The notes beneath the pieces were generated by a model. That model ran no database searches. It saw nothing but the letters and a program-made list of their open reading frames with translations, and was not told where the DNA came from. A stretch of DNA of 64,000 nucleotides from Prevotella communis (lineage in GTDB: Bacteria > Bacteroidota > Bacteroidia > Bacteroidales > Bacteroidaceae), in assembly GCF_022024115.1 (NCBI RefSeq), contig NZ_CP091792.1, forward strand, positions 1,860,001 to 1,924,000, in the 5' to 3' direction. Positions within the stretch are counted from its first letter, which is position 1. Each line of letters begins with the position of its first letter. Position numbers and translations under genes: made by a program. Below are positions 1 to 7,907 of the stretch, in pieces.

Positions 1-1
1 T

Positions 2-466
2 GGAAACTTCCTGAATCTGGTCAGTATGGATATTGACTGCGATAATGACACATTACTTGTGAAGGTGCACCCTATTGGTCCTACCTGTCATAAAGGTACG
101 GATACCTGCTGGGGAGAGACCAATCAGAAACCTGCCATCAGTTTCTTGTCTGAATTACAGGACTTTATCGAGAAGCGCTATCAGGAGATGCCTGAGGGAA
201 GTTACACCACAAAACTATTCCGTGATGGTGTGAACAAGATGGCTCAGAAGGTGGGCGAAGAGGCTCTTGAGACTGTTATCGAGGCAACAAACGGTGATGA
301 TGAACATCTGGTCTATGAGGCATCTGATATGATTTATCATCTGCTGGTGCTCCTGACAAGCAAGGGCTTACGTATAGAAAATATCGCAGAAGAATTACAT
401 CGCCGTCATGATCCTGAATGGGATGCCAAACGTCGTAAGGCTAAGGCTGCAGGCGAGATGAAATAA
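2..466 (+). CDS. hisIE: HisIE, histidine biosynthesis bifunctional enzyme (5'-truncated by window edge)
   Basis: C-terminal part of the fused phosphoribosyl-AMP cyclohydrolase / phosphoribosyl-ATP pyrophosphatase, which carries out the second and third steps of histidine synthesis in the cytoplasm. The reading frame is open to the first base of the window, so the true start lies upstream; the ATG at 26 is internal. The HisI remainder shows the metal and substrate segment GPTCHKGTDTCW. The HisE helical domain follows, with FLSELQDFIEKR and the acidic magnesium-binding run KVGEEALETVIEA, then YEASDMIYHLLVLL. The gene lies 32 bp upstream of the ftsE-like gene and probably ends a his operon outside the window. 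Confidence 0.93.
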   Translation, partial: GNFLNLVSMDIDCDNDTLLVKVHPIGPTCHKGTDTCWGETNQKPAISFLSELQDFIEKRYQEMPEGSYTTKLFRDGVNKMAQKVGEEALETVIEATNGDDEHLVYEASDMIYHLLVLLTSKGLRIENIAEELHRRHDPEWDAKRRKAKAAGEMK

Positions 467-498
467 TTATTTTCTGTGACTGAAAAATCTTCAAATAG

Positions 499-1200
499 AT
501 GTTGATAGAATATAAAAAAGTAACAGTTTGCCAAAAGGATGGTATTCCCGTCCTTAAGGATGTTGACTTCCATGTGAGTAATGGAGAGTTTGTATATATT
601 ATAGGTAAGGTGGGCTCTGGTAAGAGTTCGCTGCTGAAAACCATCTATGCCGAACTGTTCATTGACGAGGGTGAAGAGGCAAAGGTGCTGGACCAGGATA
701 TGCTGACATTGAAACTCAAGCAGGTGCCTGCCATCCGTCGCCAGCTGGGTGTCGTCTTCCAGGATTTTCAGCTTCTGGCCGACCGAAGCGTGCTGAAGAA
801 TCTGCAGTTTGTCTTGAAGGCTACTGGTTGGAAGGACAAGAAGGAGATGCAGGAACGCATCGAAAAGGTGCTCAGTGATGTGGGCATGTCTGAAAAGATC
901 AACAAGATGCCCCATGAGTTGTCGGGTGGCGAGAAACAGCGTATTGCTATTGCCCGGGCTATCCTGAATTCTCCCAAGCTCATCGTGGCCGACGAACCTA
1001 CGGCTAATCTTGACCCGGAGACGGCTGATGGTATCATGCAGCTGATGCGTCAGATATCACAGACAGGTACGGCTGTTATTATGTCAACGCATAACATGCC
1101 GCTTCTCGATAAGTATCCTGGCATCGTGTATCGTTGCTTCGATGAACATCTTGAGGAGGTTACCAACGACTTCAACAAGATGAAGATTGAGGATGATTAA
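499..1200 (+). CDS. FtsE-like ABC transporter ATP-binding protein
   Basis: Single ABC ATPase domain of 233 residues, the usual length for FtsE. Walker A is GKVGSGKS at about residues 36-43, the signature is LSGGEKQRIAIARA, and Walker B is LIVADEPTANLD. In Bacteroidetes such a stand-alone ATPase beside lysine genes is usually annotated as the cell-division ATPase FtsE, partner of FtsX in the inner membrane. No ftsX is next to it here, so the assignment rests on sequence resemblance alone. A lipoprotein-exporter (LolD-like) ATPase is the main alternative. The lysC start is 33 bp downstream, so co-transcription is likely. Confidence 0.8.
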   Translation: MLIEYKKVTVCQKDGIPVLKDVDFHVSNGEFVYIIGKVGSGKSSLLKTIYAELFIDEGEEAKVLDQDMLTLKLKQVPAIRRQLGVVFQDFQLLADRSVLKNLQFVLKATGWKDKKEMQERIEKVLSDVGMSEKINKMPHELSGGEKQRIAIARAILNSPKLIVADEPTANLDPETADGIMQLMRQISQTGTAVIMSTHNMPLLDKYPGIVYRCFDEHLEEVTNDFNKMKIEDD

Positions 1201-1233
1201 ATACTGAATCACAAACACAAAAAACATATACCT

Positions 1234-2550
1234 ATGAAAGTAATGAAATTCGGTGGTACTTCAGTTGGTACCCCACAGAGAATGAAAGAGGTAACCGCAC
1301 TGGTTACAAAGTCTGGTGAGCCCGTGTTTGTAGTACTTTCTGCTATGTCTGGTACTACCAATTCCCTCGTTGAGATTTCTGACTATCTCTACAAAAAGAA
1401 TCCTGATGGAGCCAATGAGGTAATCAATGCGCTGGAGCAGAAGTATTACCGTCATCTGCCAGAGCTCTATACCACAGAGGAATATCAGACGCTGACAAAG
1501 GACTTCCTGAGTGAGGAGTTCGATTATCTGCGCTCTTTCACAAAGGAATTATTTACTTCATTTGAAGAGAAGAGCATTGTGGCTCAGGGCGAGATGATGT
1601 CCACGAATATGGTTGTCAACTATATGAAGGAGAATGGCATCAATGCTGTATTGCTGAATGCACTCGATTTCATGCGTACCGATAAGAATGCAGAGCCAGA
1701 TCCTGTATATATCAAGGAGAAACTGGGTGCATTGATGGAGAAGAATGCTGGTGCACAGGTTTATGTCACTCAGGGTTTTATCTGTCGTAACGCTTATGGT
1801 GAGATTGACAACCTGCAGCGTGGTGGTTCTGACTATACTGCTTCTCTGATTGGTGCAGCCTTGAATGCTGAAGAGATTCAGATTTGGACTGATATTGACG
1901 GTATGCATAATAATGACCCACGTGTCGTTGACAAGACTGAACCCGTTCATCAGTTGCACTTTGAGGAGGCTGCAGAGCTGGCCTATTTCGGTGCTAAGAT
2001 TCTGCACCCCACCTGTGTGCAGCCTGCCAAGTATGCTGGTATACCTGTTCGCCTCTTGAACACAATGGATCCTGATGCTGAGGGTACAACGATTTCCAAT
2101 GCTACCGAGTACGGCAAGATTAAGGCTGTTGCTGCCAAGGATAATATCACGGCCATTAAGATTAAGTCATCACGCATGCTGTTGGCTACAGGTTTCCTGC
2201 GTAAGGTGTTTGAGATCTTTGAGAGCTATCAGACGCCAATCGATATGGTATGTACCTCAGAGGTTGGCGTGTCTATGAGTATTGACAACTCGGCCAACCT
2301 GGGTGGCATCATGGATGAACTGAAGAAGTATGGCACCGTTACGGTTGACACCAATATGTGTATCATCTGTGTCGTTGGTGATCTGGACTGGTCTAATATC
2401 GGTTTCGAGACAAAGGTGATGGATGCTATGAAGGACATCCCCGTACGCATGATTTCCTATGGTGGTAGCAACTACAACATCTCATTCCTGATTCGTGAGG
2501 AAGACAAGAAGCGTGCTCTTCAGAATCTGAGCGATAATCTCTTCCATTAA
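1234..2550 (+). CDS. lysC: Aspartate kinase (monofunctional)
   Basis: Phosphorylates aspartate, the first step of the lysine/threonine/methionine pathway. It opens with the family's phosphate-binding motif KFGGTSVG (residues 5-12). The kinase core contains VAQGEMMSTNMV, RGGSDYTASLIGAAL and the ATP-site segment WTDIDGMHNNDPR. The last 140 or so residues look like tandem ACT regulatory domains (SSRMLLATGFL..., VVGDLDW...). At 438 residues it is the monofunctional form, with no homoserine dehydrogenase fusion. The gene directly precedes lysA (18 bp), so the pair supplies lysine and diaminopimelate for peptidoglycan. Confidence 0.95.
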   Translation: MKVMKFGGTSVGTPQRMKEVTALVTKSGEPVFVVLSAMSGTTNSLVEISDYLYKKNPDGANEVINALEQKYYRHLPELYTTEEYQTLTKDFLSEEFDYLRSFTKELFTSFEEKSIVAQGEMMSTNMVVNYMKENGINAVLLNALDFMRTDKNAEPDPVYIKEKLGALMEKNAGAQVYVTQGFICRNAYGEIDNLQRGGSDYTASLIGAALNAEEIQIWTDIDGMHNNDPRVVDKTEPVHQLHFEEAAELAYFGAKILHPTCVQPAKYAGIPVRLLNTMDPDAEGTTISNATEYGKIKAVAAKDNITAIKIKSSRMLLATGFLRKVFEIFESYQTPIDMVCTSEVGVSMSIDNSANLGGIMDELKKYGTVTVDTNMCIICVVGDLDWSNIGFETKVMDAMKDIPVRMISYGGSNYNISFLIREEDKKRALQNLSDNLFH

Positions 2551-2568
2551 AAATTCCCCCAAGTAAAG

Positions 2569-3726
2569 ATGAAAGGTATATTTCCTATAGAAAAGTTTCA
2601 GTCACTGAGGACACCCTTCTACTACTACGACATGGATTTGCTGCGTGAAACGCTGGCTTCTATCAACCAGGAAGCCGGTAAGCACGAGGGCTTTATCGTG
2701 CATTATGCCGTAAAGGCCAATGCTAATCCAAGTGTGCTCCGCTGTATCAAGCAGGCAGGTCTTGGTGTAGATTGTGTCAGTGGCGGTGAGATAGAGGCAG
2801 CTCTGAAAGCTGGTTTCTCTGCCGAAAAGATTGTGTTTGCAGGAGTTGGTAAAAGTGATTGGGAAATTAACCTTGGTCTTAAAGCAGGCATCCACTGTTT
2901 CAACGTGGAGAGTATCCCAGAGTTGGAGGTTATCAATGAACTTGCAGCCCAGCAGAATACCATTGCCCAGGTAGCTTTCCGCATCAATCCTGATGTGGGT
3001 GCACATACTCATGCCAATATCACAACAGGTCTGGCTGAGAATAAGTTTGGAATTGCCATGCGCGATATGGAAAGTGTTATTGAACTGGCTTTGTCGATGA
3101 AAAATATCCGTTTTATTGGATTGCATTTCCATATTGGTTCGCAGATTCTTGACATGGCCGACTTCCAGGCACTTTGTAATCGTATCAACGAATTACAGAA
3201 TCAGTTGGAATCTCATCGTATCATCGTTAAGAGCATCAATGTAGGCGGTGGTCTGGGTGTCGACTATCAGCATCCTAACCGACTGTCTATCCCTGATTTC
3301 AAGTCTTACTTTGATACCTATGCCACGAAATTGAAACTTCGTCCAGGTCAGGAATTGCATTTTGAGTTGGGACGTGCTGTCGTAGCTCAGATGGGTAGCC
3401 TGCTCGCGCGTACCTTATATATTAAGGAAGGTGCAAAGAAGAAATTCTGTATTGTCGATGCTGGTATGACCGACCTTATTCGTCCTGCCCTTTATCAGGC
3501 CTATCATAAGATTGAGAATATCTCAAGTGATGAACCTATGGAGGCATATGATGTGGTTGGTCCTATCTGTGAATCCAGCGACGTCTTTGCCAAACAGATT
3601 GATTTGAATAAAGCTAAAAGAGGCGATCTCATCGCTATCCGTTCTGCGGGTGCCTATGGTGAGATTATGGCGTCACAGTATAACTGTCGCCAGCTTCCGC
3701 AAGCATACACCAGTGATGACATATGA
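2569..3726 (+). CDS. lysA: Diaminopimelate decarboxylase
   Basis: PLP enzyme of fold type III that decarboxylates meso-diaminopimelate to lysine. The PLP lysine is in HYAVKANANP (K49). Other family landmarks are GLHFHIGSQI, the glycine-rich phosphate site NVGGGLGVDY, the second-subunit active-site segment GPICESSDVFAK, and AGAYGEIMASQYN near the C-terminus. Length 385 residues is normal. The stop overlaps the next start by 4 bp (ATGA type), so the downstream glycosyltransferase-like gene is translationally coupled. Confidence 0.95.
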   Translation: MKGIFPIEKFQSLRTPFYYYDMDLLRETLASINQEAGKHEGFIVHYAVKANANPSVLRCIKQAGLGVDCVSGGEIEAALKAGFSAEKIVFAGVGKSDWEINLGLKAGIHCFNVESIPELEVINELAAQQNTIAQVAFRINPDVGAHTHANITTGLAENKFGIAMRDMESVIELALSMKNIRFIGLHFHIGSQILDMADFQALCNRINELQNQLESHRIIVKSINVGGGLGVDYQHPNRLSIPDFKSYFDTYATKLKLRPGQELHFELGRAVVAQMGSLLARTLYIKEGAKKKFCIVDAGMTDLIRPALYQAYHKIENISSDEPMEAYDVVGPICESSDVFAKQIDLNKAKRGDLIAIRSAGAYGEIMASQYNCRQLPQAYTSDDI

Positions 3727-4664
3727 TTAAAGTCTTGCATGTCTACCCAAAGAACGATTCGTTGACGGCTCGGTTTATCCATCTCCTGATGGATAAAATC
3801 GAGTCGAAAGCAACGGATAATGCTGATGAGTTTAAGCGATTATGCCGGGAATGGCAACCGGATATCATTCATCAGCATGGTTCTGTGGATGTGAAATGGC
3901 AGGCAGACGCAAGATGGGTTGTATCGCCCAACGGCCTTCGGTCAACTTTCGACGACTACTATGCTGTTGTAGCAAGAAGTCCTTTGGAAGCTGAGACTTT
4001 GCGTGCCCTTGGTGCCAAGCGCATCGAGGTTATCATGAATCCACTGGTTACCAAACAGGTGGATATCGATGAAACGGCACAAAAGATGATGCAGGTCTAT
4101 CAGAAAGTGATGAATTCTAATCCTCTTGCTTTAATGGAAGAGGCTACGAAGGATGCTCTTCCTGTGATTTTGAAGGCTGCTATTCATGGCGACAAAAGGT
4201 GGGTTGAACAGGAAATTCCCATTCCATCGATACAGCAACCTCGTTTATTGTATATCTATTCTTCACTCGAAGGCATCAGTTCTTTGCTTGAAAAAGGGCT
4301 TTCTGTCTTAGGCATGGAACAACCGGCACATGACGCTTTTGAGTGCTATCTGCCTGAAAATTATACCGTTCCATCGAGTATAACGGGCACCAATATCATT
4401 GGTATGCTTGATGATATTCAGCGTAATGGTATCACTTTAATCCGTCTTGTTAATATCTACAAAGCACTGATTAGTGATAGTCATGATGACGAAAAACTTC
4501 TTGAACTAATTGAAGAAAATGATTATAATGCACTGTTTGTAAGTGTATTACAGATTTTAAAAGAACAGTTACATCTTGACGAGGGCTATTTCCCTTGCCC
4601 ACCAGAAGATAATAATAACACCGGAAGACTTCGGGATGACCTTCAAAACCATTTAAGACTATGA
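3723..4664 (+). CDS. Glycosyltransferase-like protein of unknown function
   Basis: A 313-residue protein. Its first 110 residues resemble the N-terminal half of a GT4-type glycosyltransferase: MIKVLHVYPKND, PDIIHQHGSVD, and WVVSPNG. The next region (YYAVVARSPLEAETLRALGAKRI) also fits GT-B folds, which follow a sugar acceptor with a name-like recognition segment. The C-terminal half (from about residue 130) shows no donor-site motif that I recognise, so it may be an inactive or repurposed enzyme. It overlaps lysA upstream and fbp downstream by 4 bp each, so it belongs to the lysine/fbp operon. Function is not assigned. Confidence 0.55.
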   Translation: MIKVLHVYPKNDSLTARFIHLLMDKIESKATDNADEFKRLCREWQPDIIHQHGSVDVKWQADARWVVSPNGLRSTFDDYYAVVARSPLEAETLRALGAKRIEVIMNPLVTKQVDIDETAQKMMQVYQKVMNSNPLALMEEATKDALPVILKAAIHGDKRWVEQEIPIPSIQQPRLLYIYSSLEGISSLLEKGLSVLGMEQPAHDAFECYLPENYTVPSSITGTNIIGMLDDIQRNGITLIRLVNIYKALISDSHDDEKLLELIEENDYNALFVSVLQILKEQLHLDEGYFPCPPEDNNNTGRLRDDLQNHLRL

Positions 4665-6625
4665 ACACCGATTTACGTTATCTCCATCTACTGTCAAATA
4701 CCTACCCCACGGTTGCTGATGCAGCCAGTGAAATCATTAACCTTGAGGCTATCCAGAATCTGCCGAAAAGTACAGAACATTTTCTGGCAGACCTTCACGG
4801 CGAACATGAAGCCTTTATTCATGTATTGAAAAATGCCTCTGGTAATATCAAACGTAAAGTGGGTGAAATCTTCGGTAATACCATACGCGAAACTGAGAAG
4901 AAAGAGTTATGCACGCTGATTTATTACCCAGAACAGAAACTTGAACTGATTAAAGCTGCAGAAGAGGATCTGGACGACTGGTATCGCATCACGATTCATC
5001 AGCTGGTACGTGTCTGTCGTGATGTGTCCAGCAAATACACGCGTTCAAAGGTACGCAAGAATCTGCCAGAGGAGTTTTCGTATATCATTGAGGAACTGCT
5101 ACATGAACGTACTGACGATCAGGATAAGGCAGCTTATGTGGCTGTTATCGTTGATACCGTCATCTCTACAGGACGTGCCGACGATTTCATTGTTGCCATC
5201 TGTAATGTGATTCAGCGCCTGGCTATTGACCAACTGCATATCCTGGGTGATATCTACGACCGCGGTCCTGGTGCCCATATTATACTGGATACGCTTCGTC
5301 AATATCATTCGTGGGATATCCAATGGGGTAATCATGATATCCTTTGGATGGGAGCTGCAGCAGGTAACGATGCCTGTATTTGTAATGTATTGCGCCTGAG
5401 TCTGCGCTATGCTAATCTGGCTACGTTAGAGGAAGGATACGGTATTAACATGGTACCGTTGGCCACCTTTGCCCTTGAGGTCTATGGTAATGATCCATGT
5501 GAGGAGTTTATCCCTAAGCTCCTGAAGGACGACGGACGTCTCGATGAAAAGACGCGCCATCTGATTGCTAAGATGCACAAAGCCATTGCTGTGATACAGT
5601 TCAAGACTGAGGCTGCTATCTTCAATCGTCGACCAGAGTGGCAGATGAACGACCGTAACCTCTTGGAACATATAGATTTCACTAATCAGACCTGTACTAT
5701 TGATGGAAAGGAATATGCTATGAAATCGTGCCACTTCCCAACCATCTCAGCTGATAATCCCAATGCATTAACGCCCGAGGAAGATACCTTGATGAAGAAG
5801 CTGCATCATTCTTTCCGTGTGTCTGAGAAACTACGTAAACATATTCGTACCATTCTGAGTCATGGCTGTATGTACACCATCTGCAACCAGAATCTGTTGT
5901 TTCATGCTTCCATACCGCTCAACGACGATGGAACCTTGAAAAATGTAGAGATTCTGGGAAAGTCATATGCAGGTAAGGAACTGATGTCATATATAGGACA
6001 GTTGGTGCGCGCTGCTTTCCAAAGTGATACCCCGGCCGACTTAAAGGAATATGCCAAGGATTATTTCCTATATCTGTGGTGTGGAAAGGAATCTCCCCTA
6101 TTTGACAAGTCAAAGATGGCTACCTTCGAGCGCTATTTCCTGACGGACAAATCAACCTATCAGGAGGAAAAGGGCAACTATTTCAAACTGCGTAATTCCG
6201 AGGATGTCTGTGACCGTATTCTTGATGCCTTTGAGGTGACTGGTGCCAACCGCCATATCATCAATGGTCATGTGCCTGTACACGCATCAAAGGGTGAGAA
6301 TCCTATTAAGGCAGGTGGTAAACTGATGGTGATTGACGGCGGCTTCTCTGAGGCCTATCATAGTGAGACAGGTATTGCCGGCTACACATTGGTATATCAT
6401 AGTCGCGGTTTCGTCTTGGTACAACACGAGCCGTTCACCAGTGCCCAGGATGCCATTTTACGAGGCACGGATATCAAGTCATCAACCCAGATTGTAGAGA
6501 TGTCGGCCCATCGTATGCTCGTTGCAGACACAGATAAAGGCGAAGAGCTGCGCAGTCAGATATCAGAACTGAAAGACTTGCTCTACGCTTATCGACATGG
6601 TATCATCAAGGAGAAACGCAATTAG
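4661..6625 (+). CDS. fbp: Fructose-1,6-bisphosphatase class III
   Basis: Gluconeogenic phosphatase of the calcineurin-like type found in Firmicutes and Bacteroidetes, 654 residues as usual for the class. Metal-binding motifs appear in order: LADLHGEHEAF near the N-terminus, LGDIYDRGPGAH, and WGNHDILWMGAAAGN. Later come ILSHGCMYTI and INGHVPVHASKGENP with its histidines, then the GGFSEAYH segment. It hydrolyses fructose 1,6-bisphosphate to fructose 6-phosphate in the cytoplasm. It is the last gene of a forward run and is followed by a hairpin terminator. Confidence 0.94.
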   Translation: MNTDLRYLHLLSNTYPTVADAASEIINLEAIQNLPKSTEHFLADLHGEHEAFIHVLKNASGNIKRKVGEIFGNTIRETEKKELCTLIYYPEQKLELIKAAEEDLDDWYRITIHQLVRVCRDVSSKYTRSKVRKNLPEEFSYIIEELLHERTDDQDKAAYVAVIVDTVISTGRADDFIVAICNVIQRLAIDQLHILGDIYDRGPGAHIILDTLRQYHSWDIQWGNHDILWMGAAAGNDACICNVLRLSLRYANLATLEEGYGINMVPLATFALEVYGNDPCEEFIPKLLKDDGRLDEKTRHLIAKMHKAIAVIQFKTEAAIFNRRPEWQMNDRNLLEHIDFTNQTCTIDGKEYAMKSCHFPTISADNPNALTPEEDTLMKKLHHSFRVSEKLRKHIRTILSHGCMYTICNQNLLFHASIPLNDDGTLKNVEILGKSYAGKELMSYIGQLVRAAFQSDTPADLKEYAKDYFLYLWCGKESPLFDKSKMATFERYFLTDKSTYQEEKGNYFKLRNSEDVCDRILDAFEVTGANRHIINGHVPVHASKGENPIKAGGKLMVIDGGFSEAYHSETGIAGYTLVYHSRGFVLVQHEPFTSAQDAILRGTDIKSSTQIVEMSAHRMLVADTDKGEELRSQISELKDLLYAYRHGIIKEKRN

Positions 6626-6646
6626 CGCGTTCATAAATAAGAAAAA

Positions 6647-6687
6647 GAGCTCCTGAAGCACAATGCCTCAGGGGCTTTCCCCTTTTT
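6647..6687 (+). terminator. Rho-independent terminator after fbp
   Basis: AGCTCCTGAAGCA pairs with TGCCTCAGGGGCT across a 3-nt loop, with one G-U and one mismatch, and is followed by TTCCCCTTTTTT. It lies 22 bp past the fbp stop and fits the end of the lys-fbp transcription unit. Confidence 0.75.
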
Positions 6688-6742
6688 TAGGTATGCAGGG
6701 CAAATTTTCCACGATACATTTTCAATTGTCGATTTTATTAAT

Positions 6743-6750
6743 TAACTTTG
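6743..6750 (+). promoter_or_regulatory. -7 promoter element for the Rid-fold gene
   Basis: TAACTTTG matches the Bacteroidetes -7 consensus TAnnTTTG and sits 20 bp before the ATG at 6770. The -33 region is not clear: the nearest TTG has only a 14-nt spacer. Confidence 0.55.
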
Positions 6751-6769
6751 TATCCCAAAATAAAAACCT

Positions 6770-7906
6770 ATGATACAACATATCGATTACACTAACGCAA
6801 ATGCTGACGTCTTCGCCTTTGATCGCGGCGAAGGAGTAAAAGAATATCATGCTATTATGCACGTGACAGACTGCCGTCTGACTTTCCACACACAACTGGA
6901 TGCGCTGATGAATGCGTATCAGCAGTTGATAGATGGGGAACTGAAGGGAACGGTGGCCGTGTTTAAGCGCTACTTCCTGAGTGATGCGGCTAACCAGGCC
7001 GACGAGGTGGCAGTGGCCGATTCGAGCGACTGTGCCAAGAGTATCGTGGAACAGGCACCGCTGGACGGTACGAAGATTGCCTTATGGGTGTATCTGCTGA
7101 CGGATGTGGAGACGCGTCCATTGGCAAGTGAGCTCTTTGAGGTACGTCATGGAGCCTATCGTCACTTGTGGAACGCCAGTGCTCACAACATGGCGGCCAA
7201 CTCGGAATATCAGATGCGACTGCTCTTCAACGAGTATGTGATGCAGCTGGCTCAGGAGGGATGTACACTAGAGGCCAACTGCCTGCGTACATGGCTGTTT
7301 GTCAACGATATAGACCTGAACTACGGTGGCGTGGTGAGGGCTCGCAACCAGGTATTCTTCACGCAGGGACTGACCAACAGCACGCACTTCATTGCCTCGA
7401 CGGGCATCGGTGGACGTATGCACGATCCCAACGTGCTGACAATGATGGACAACTATGCTGTGGATGGTATCAAGAAAGAGCAGATAACGTATCTCTATGC
7501 ACCTACGCACCTGAACCGCACCAGCGACTATGGCGTGAGTTTCGAGCGCGGCACACGCGTGGACTACGGTGACCGTCGCCACGTACTGATATCAGGTACG
7601 GCGAGCATCAACAACAAGGGTATGGTGGTGCATCAGAAGGACGTGGTAAAGCAGACGCACAGGATGTGGGAGAACGTGGAGGCCCTGCTCAGCGAGGCAG
7701 ACTGCACCTTCGACGACGTAGCCCAGATGATCGTGTACCTGCGCGACGGAAGCGACTATGCGGTGGTGAAGGAACTGTTTCAGGAGCGTTTCCCCAATAA
7801 GCCACTGGTCATCGTGAGAGCAGCAGTATGTCGTCCTGACTGGCTCATCGAGATGGAGTGCATAGCTGTGAAGGCTATAGACAACGAAAGTTTCGGGAAA
7901 TTCTAA
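6770..7906 (+). CDS. Rid/YjgF-fold protein, possibly chorismatase-like
   Basis: A 378-residue protein. Its last 120 residues look like a RidA/YjgF domain: ISGTASINNKGMVVHQKDVV, TFDDVAQMIVYLRDGSDY, and a C-terminal substrate-loop arginine in VRAAVCRPDWLIEMEC. The first 250 residues are longer than in simple RidA proteins. In length and layout they recall the FkbO/Hyg5-type chorismatases, which use the same fold. RidA proteins deaminate reactive enamines; chorismatases cleave chorismate. The sequence alone does not decide between them. It has its own promoter and ends 2 bp from the convergent TPR gene. Confidence 0.6.
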   Translation: MIQHIDYTNANADVFAFDRGEGVKEYHAIMHVTDCRLTFHTQLDALMNAYQQLIDGELKGTVAVFKRYFLSDAANQADEVAVADSSDCAKSIVEQAPLDGTKIALWVYLLTDVETRPLASELFEVRHGAYRHLWNASAHNMAANSEYQMRLLFNEYVMQLAQEGCTLEANCLRTWLFVNDIDLNYGGVVRARNQVFFTQGLTNSTHFIASTGIGGRMHDPNVLTMMDNYAVDGIKKEQITYLYAPTHLNRTSDYGVSFERGTRVDYGDRRHVLISGTASINNKGMVVHQKDVVKQTHRMWENVEALLSEADCTFDDVAQMIVYLRDGSDYAVVKELFQERFPNKPLVIVRAAVCRPDWLIEMECIAVKAIDNESFGKF

Positions 7907-7907
7907 A

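Noticed and set aside
1..25. hisIE start at base 26
   Set aside because: The frame is open to the edge and codes GNFLNLVS, part of the HisI fold, so the gene continues upstream.
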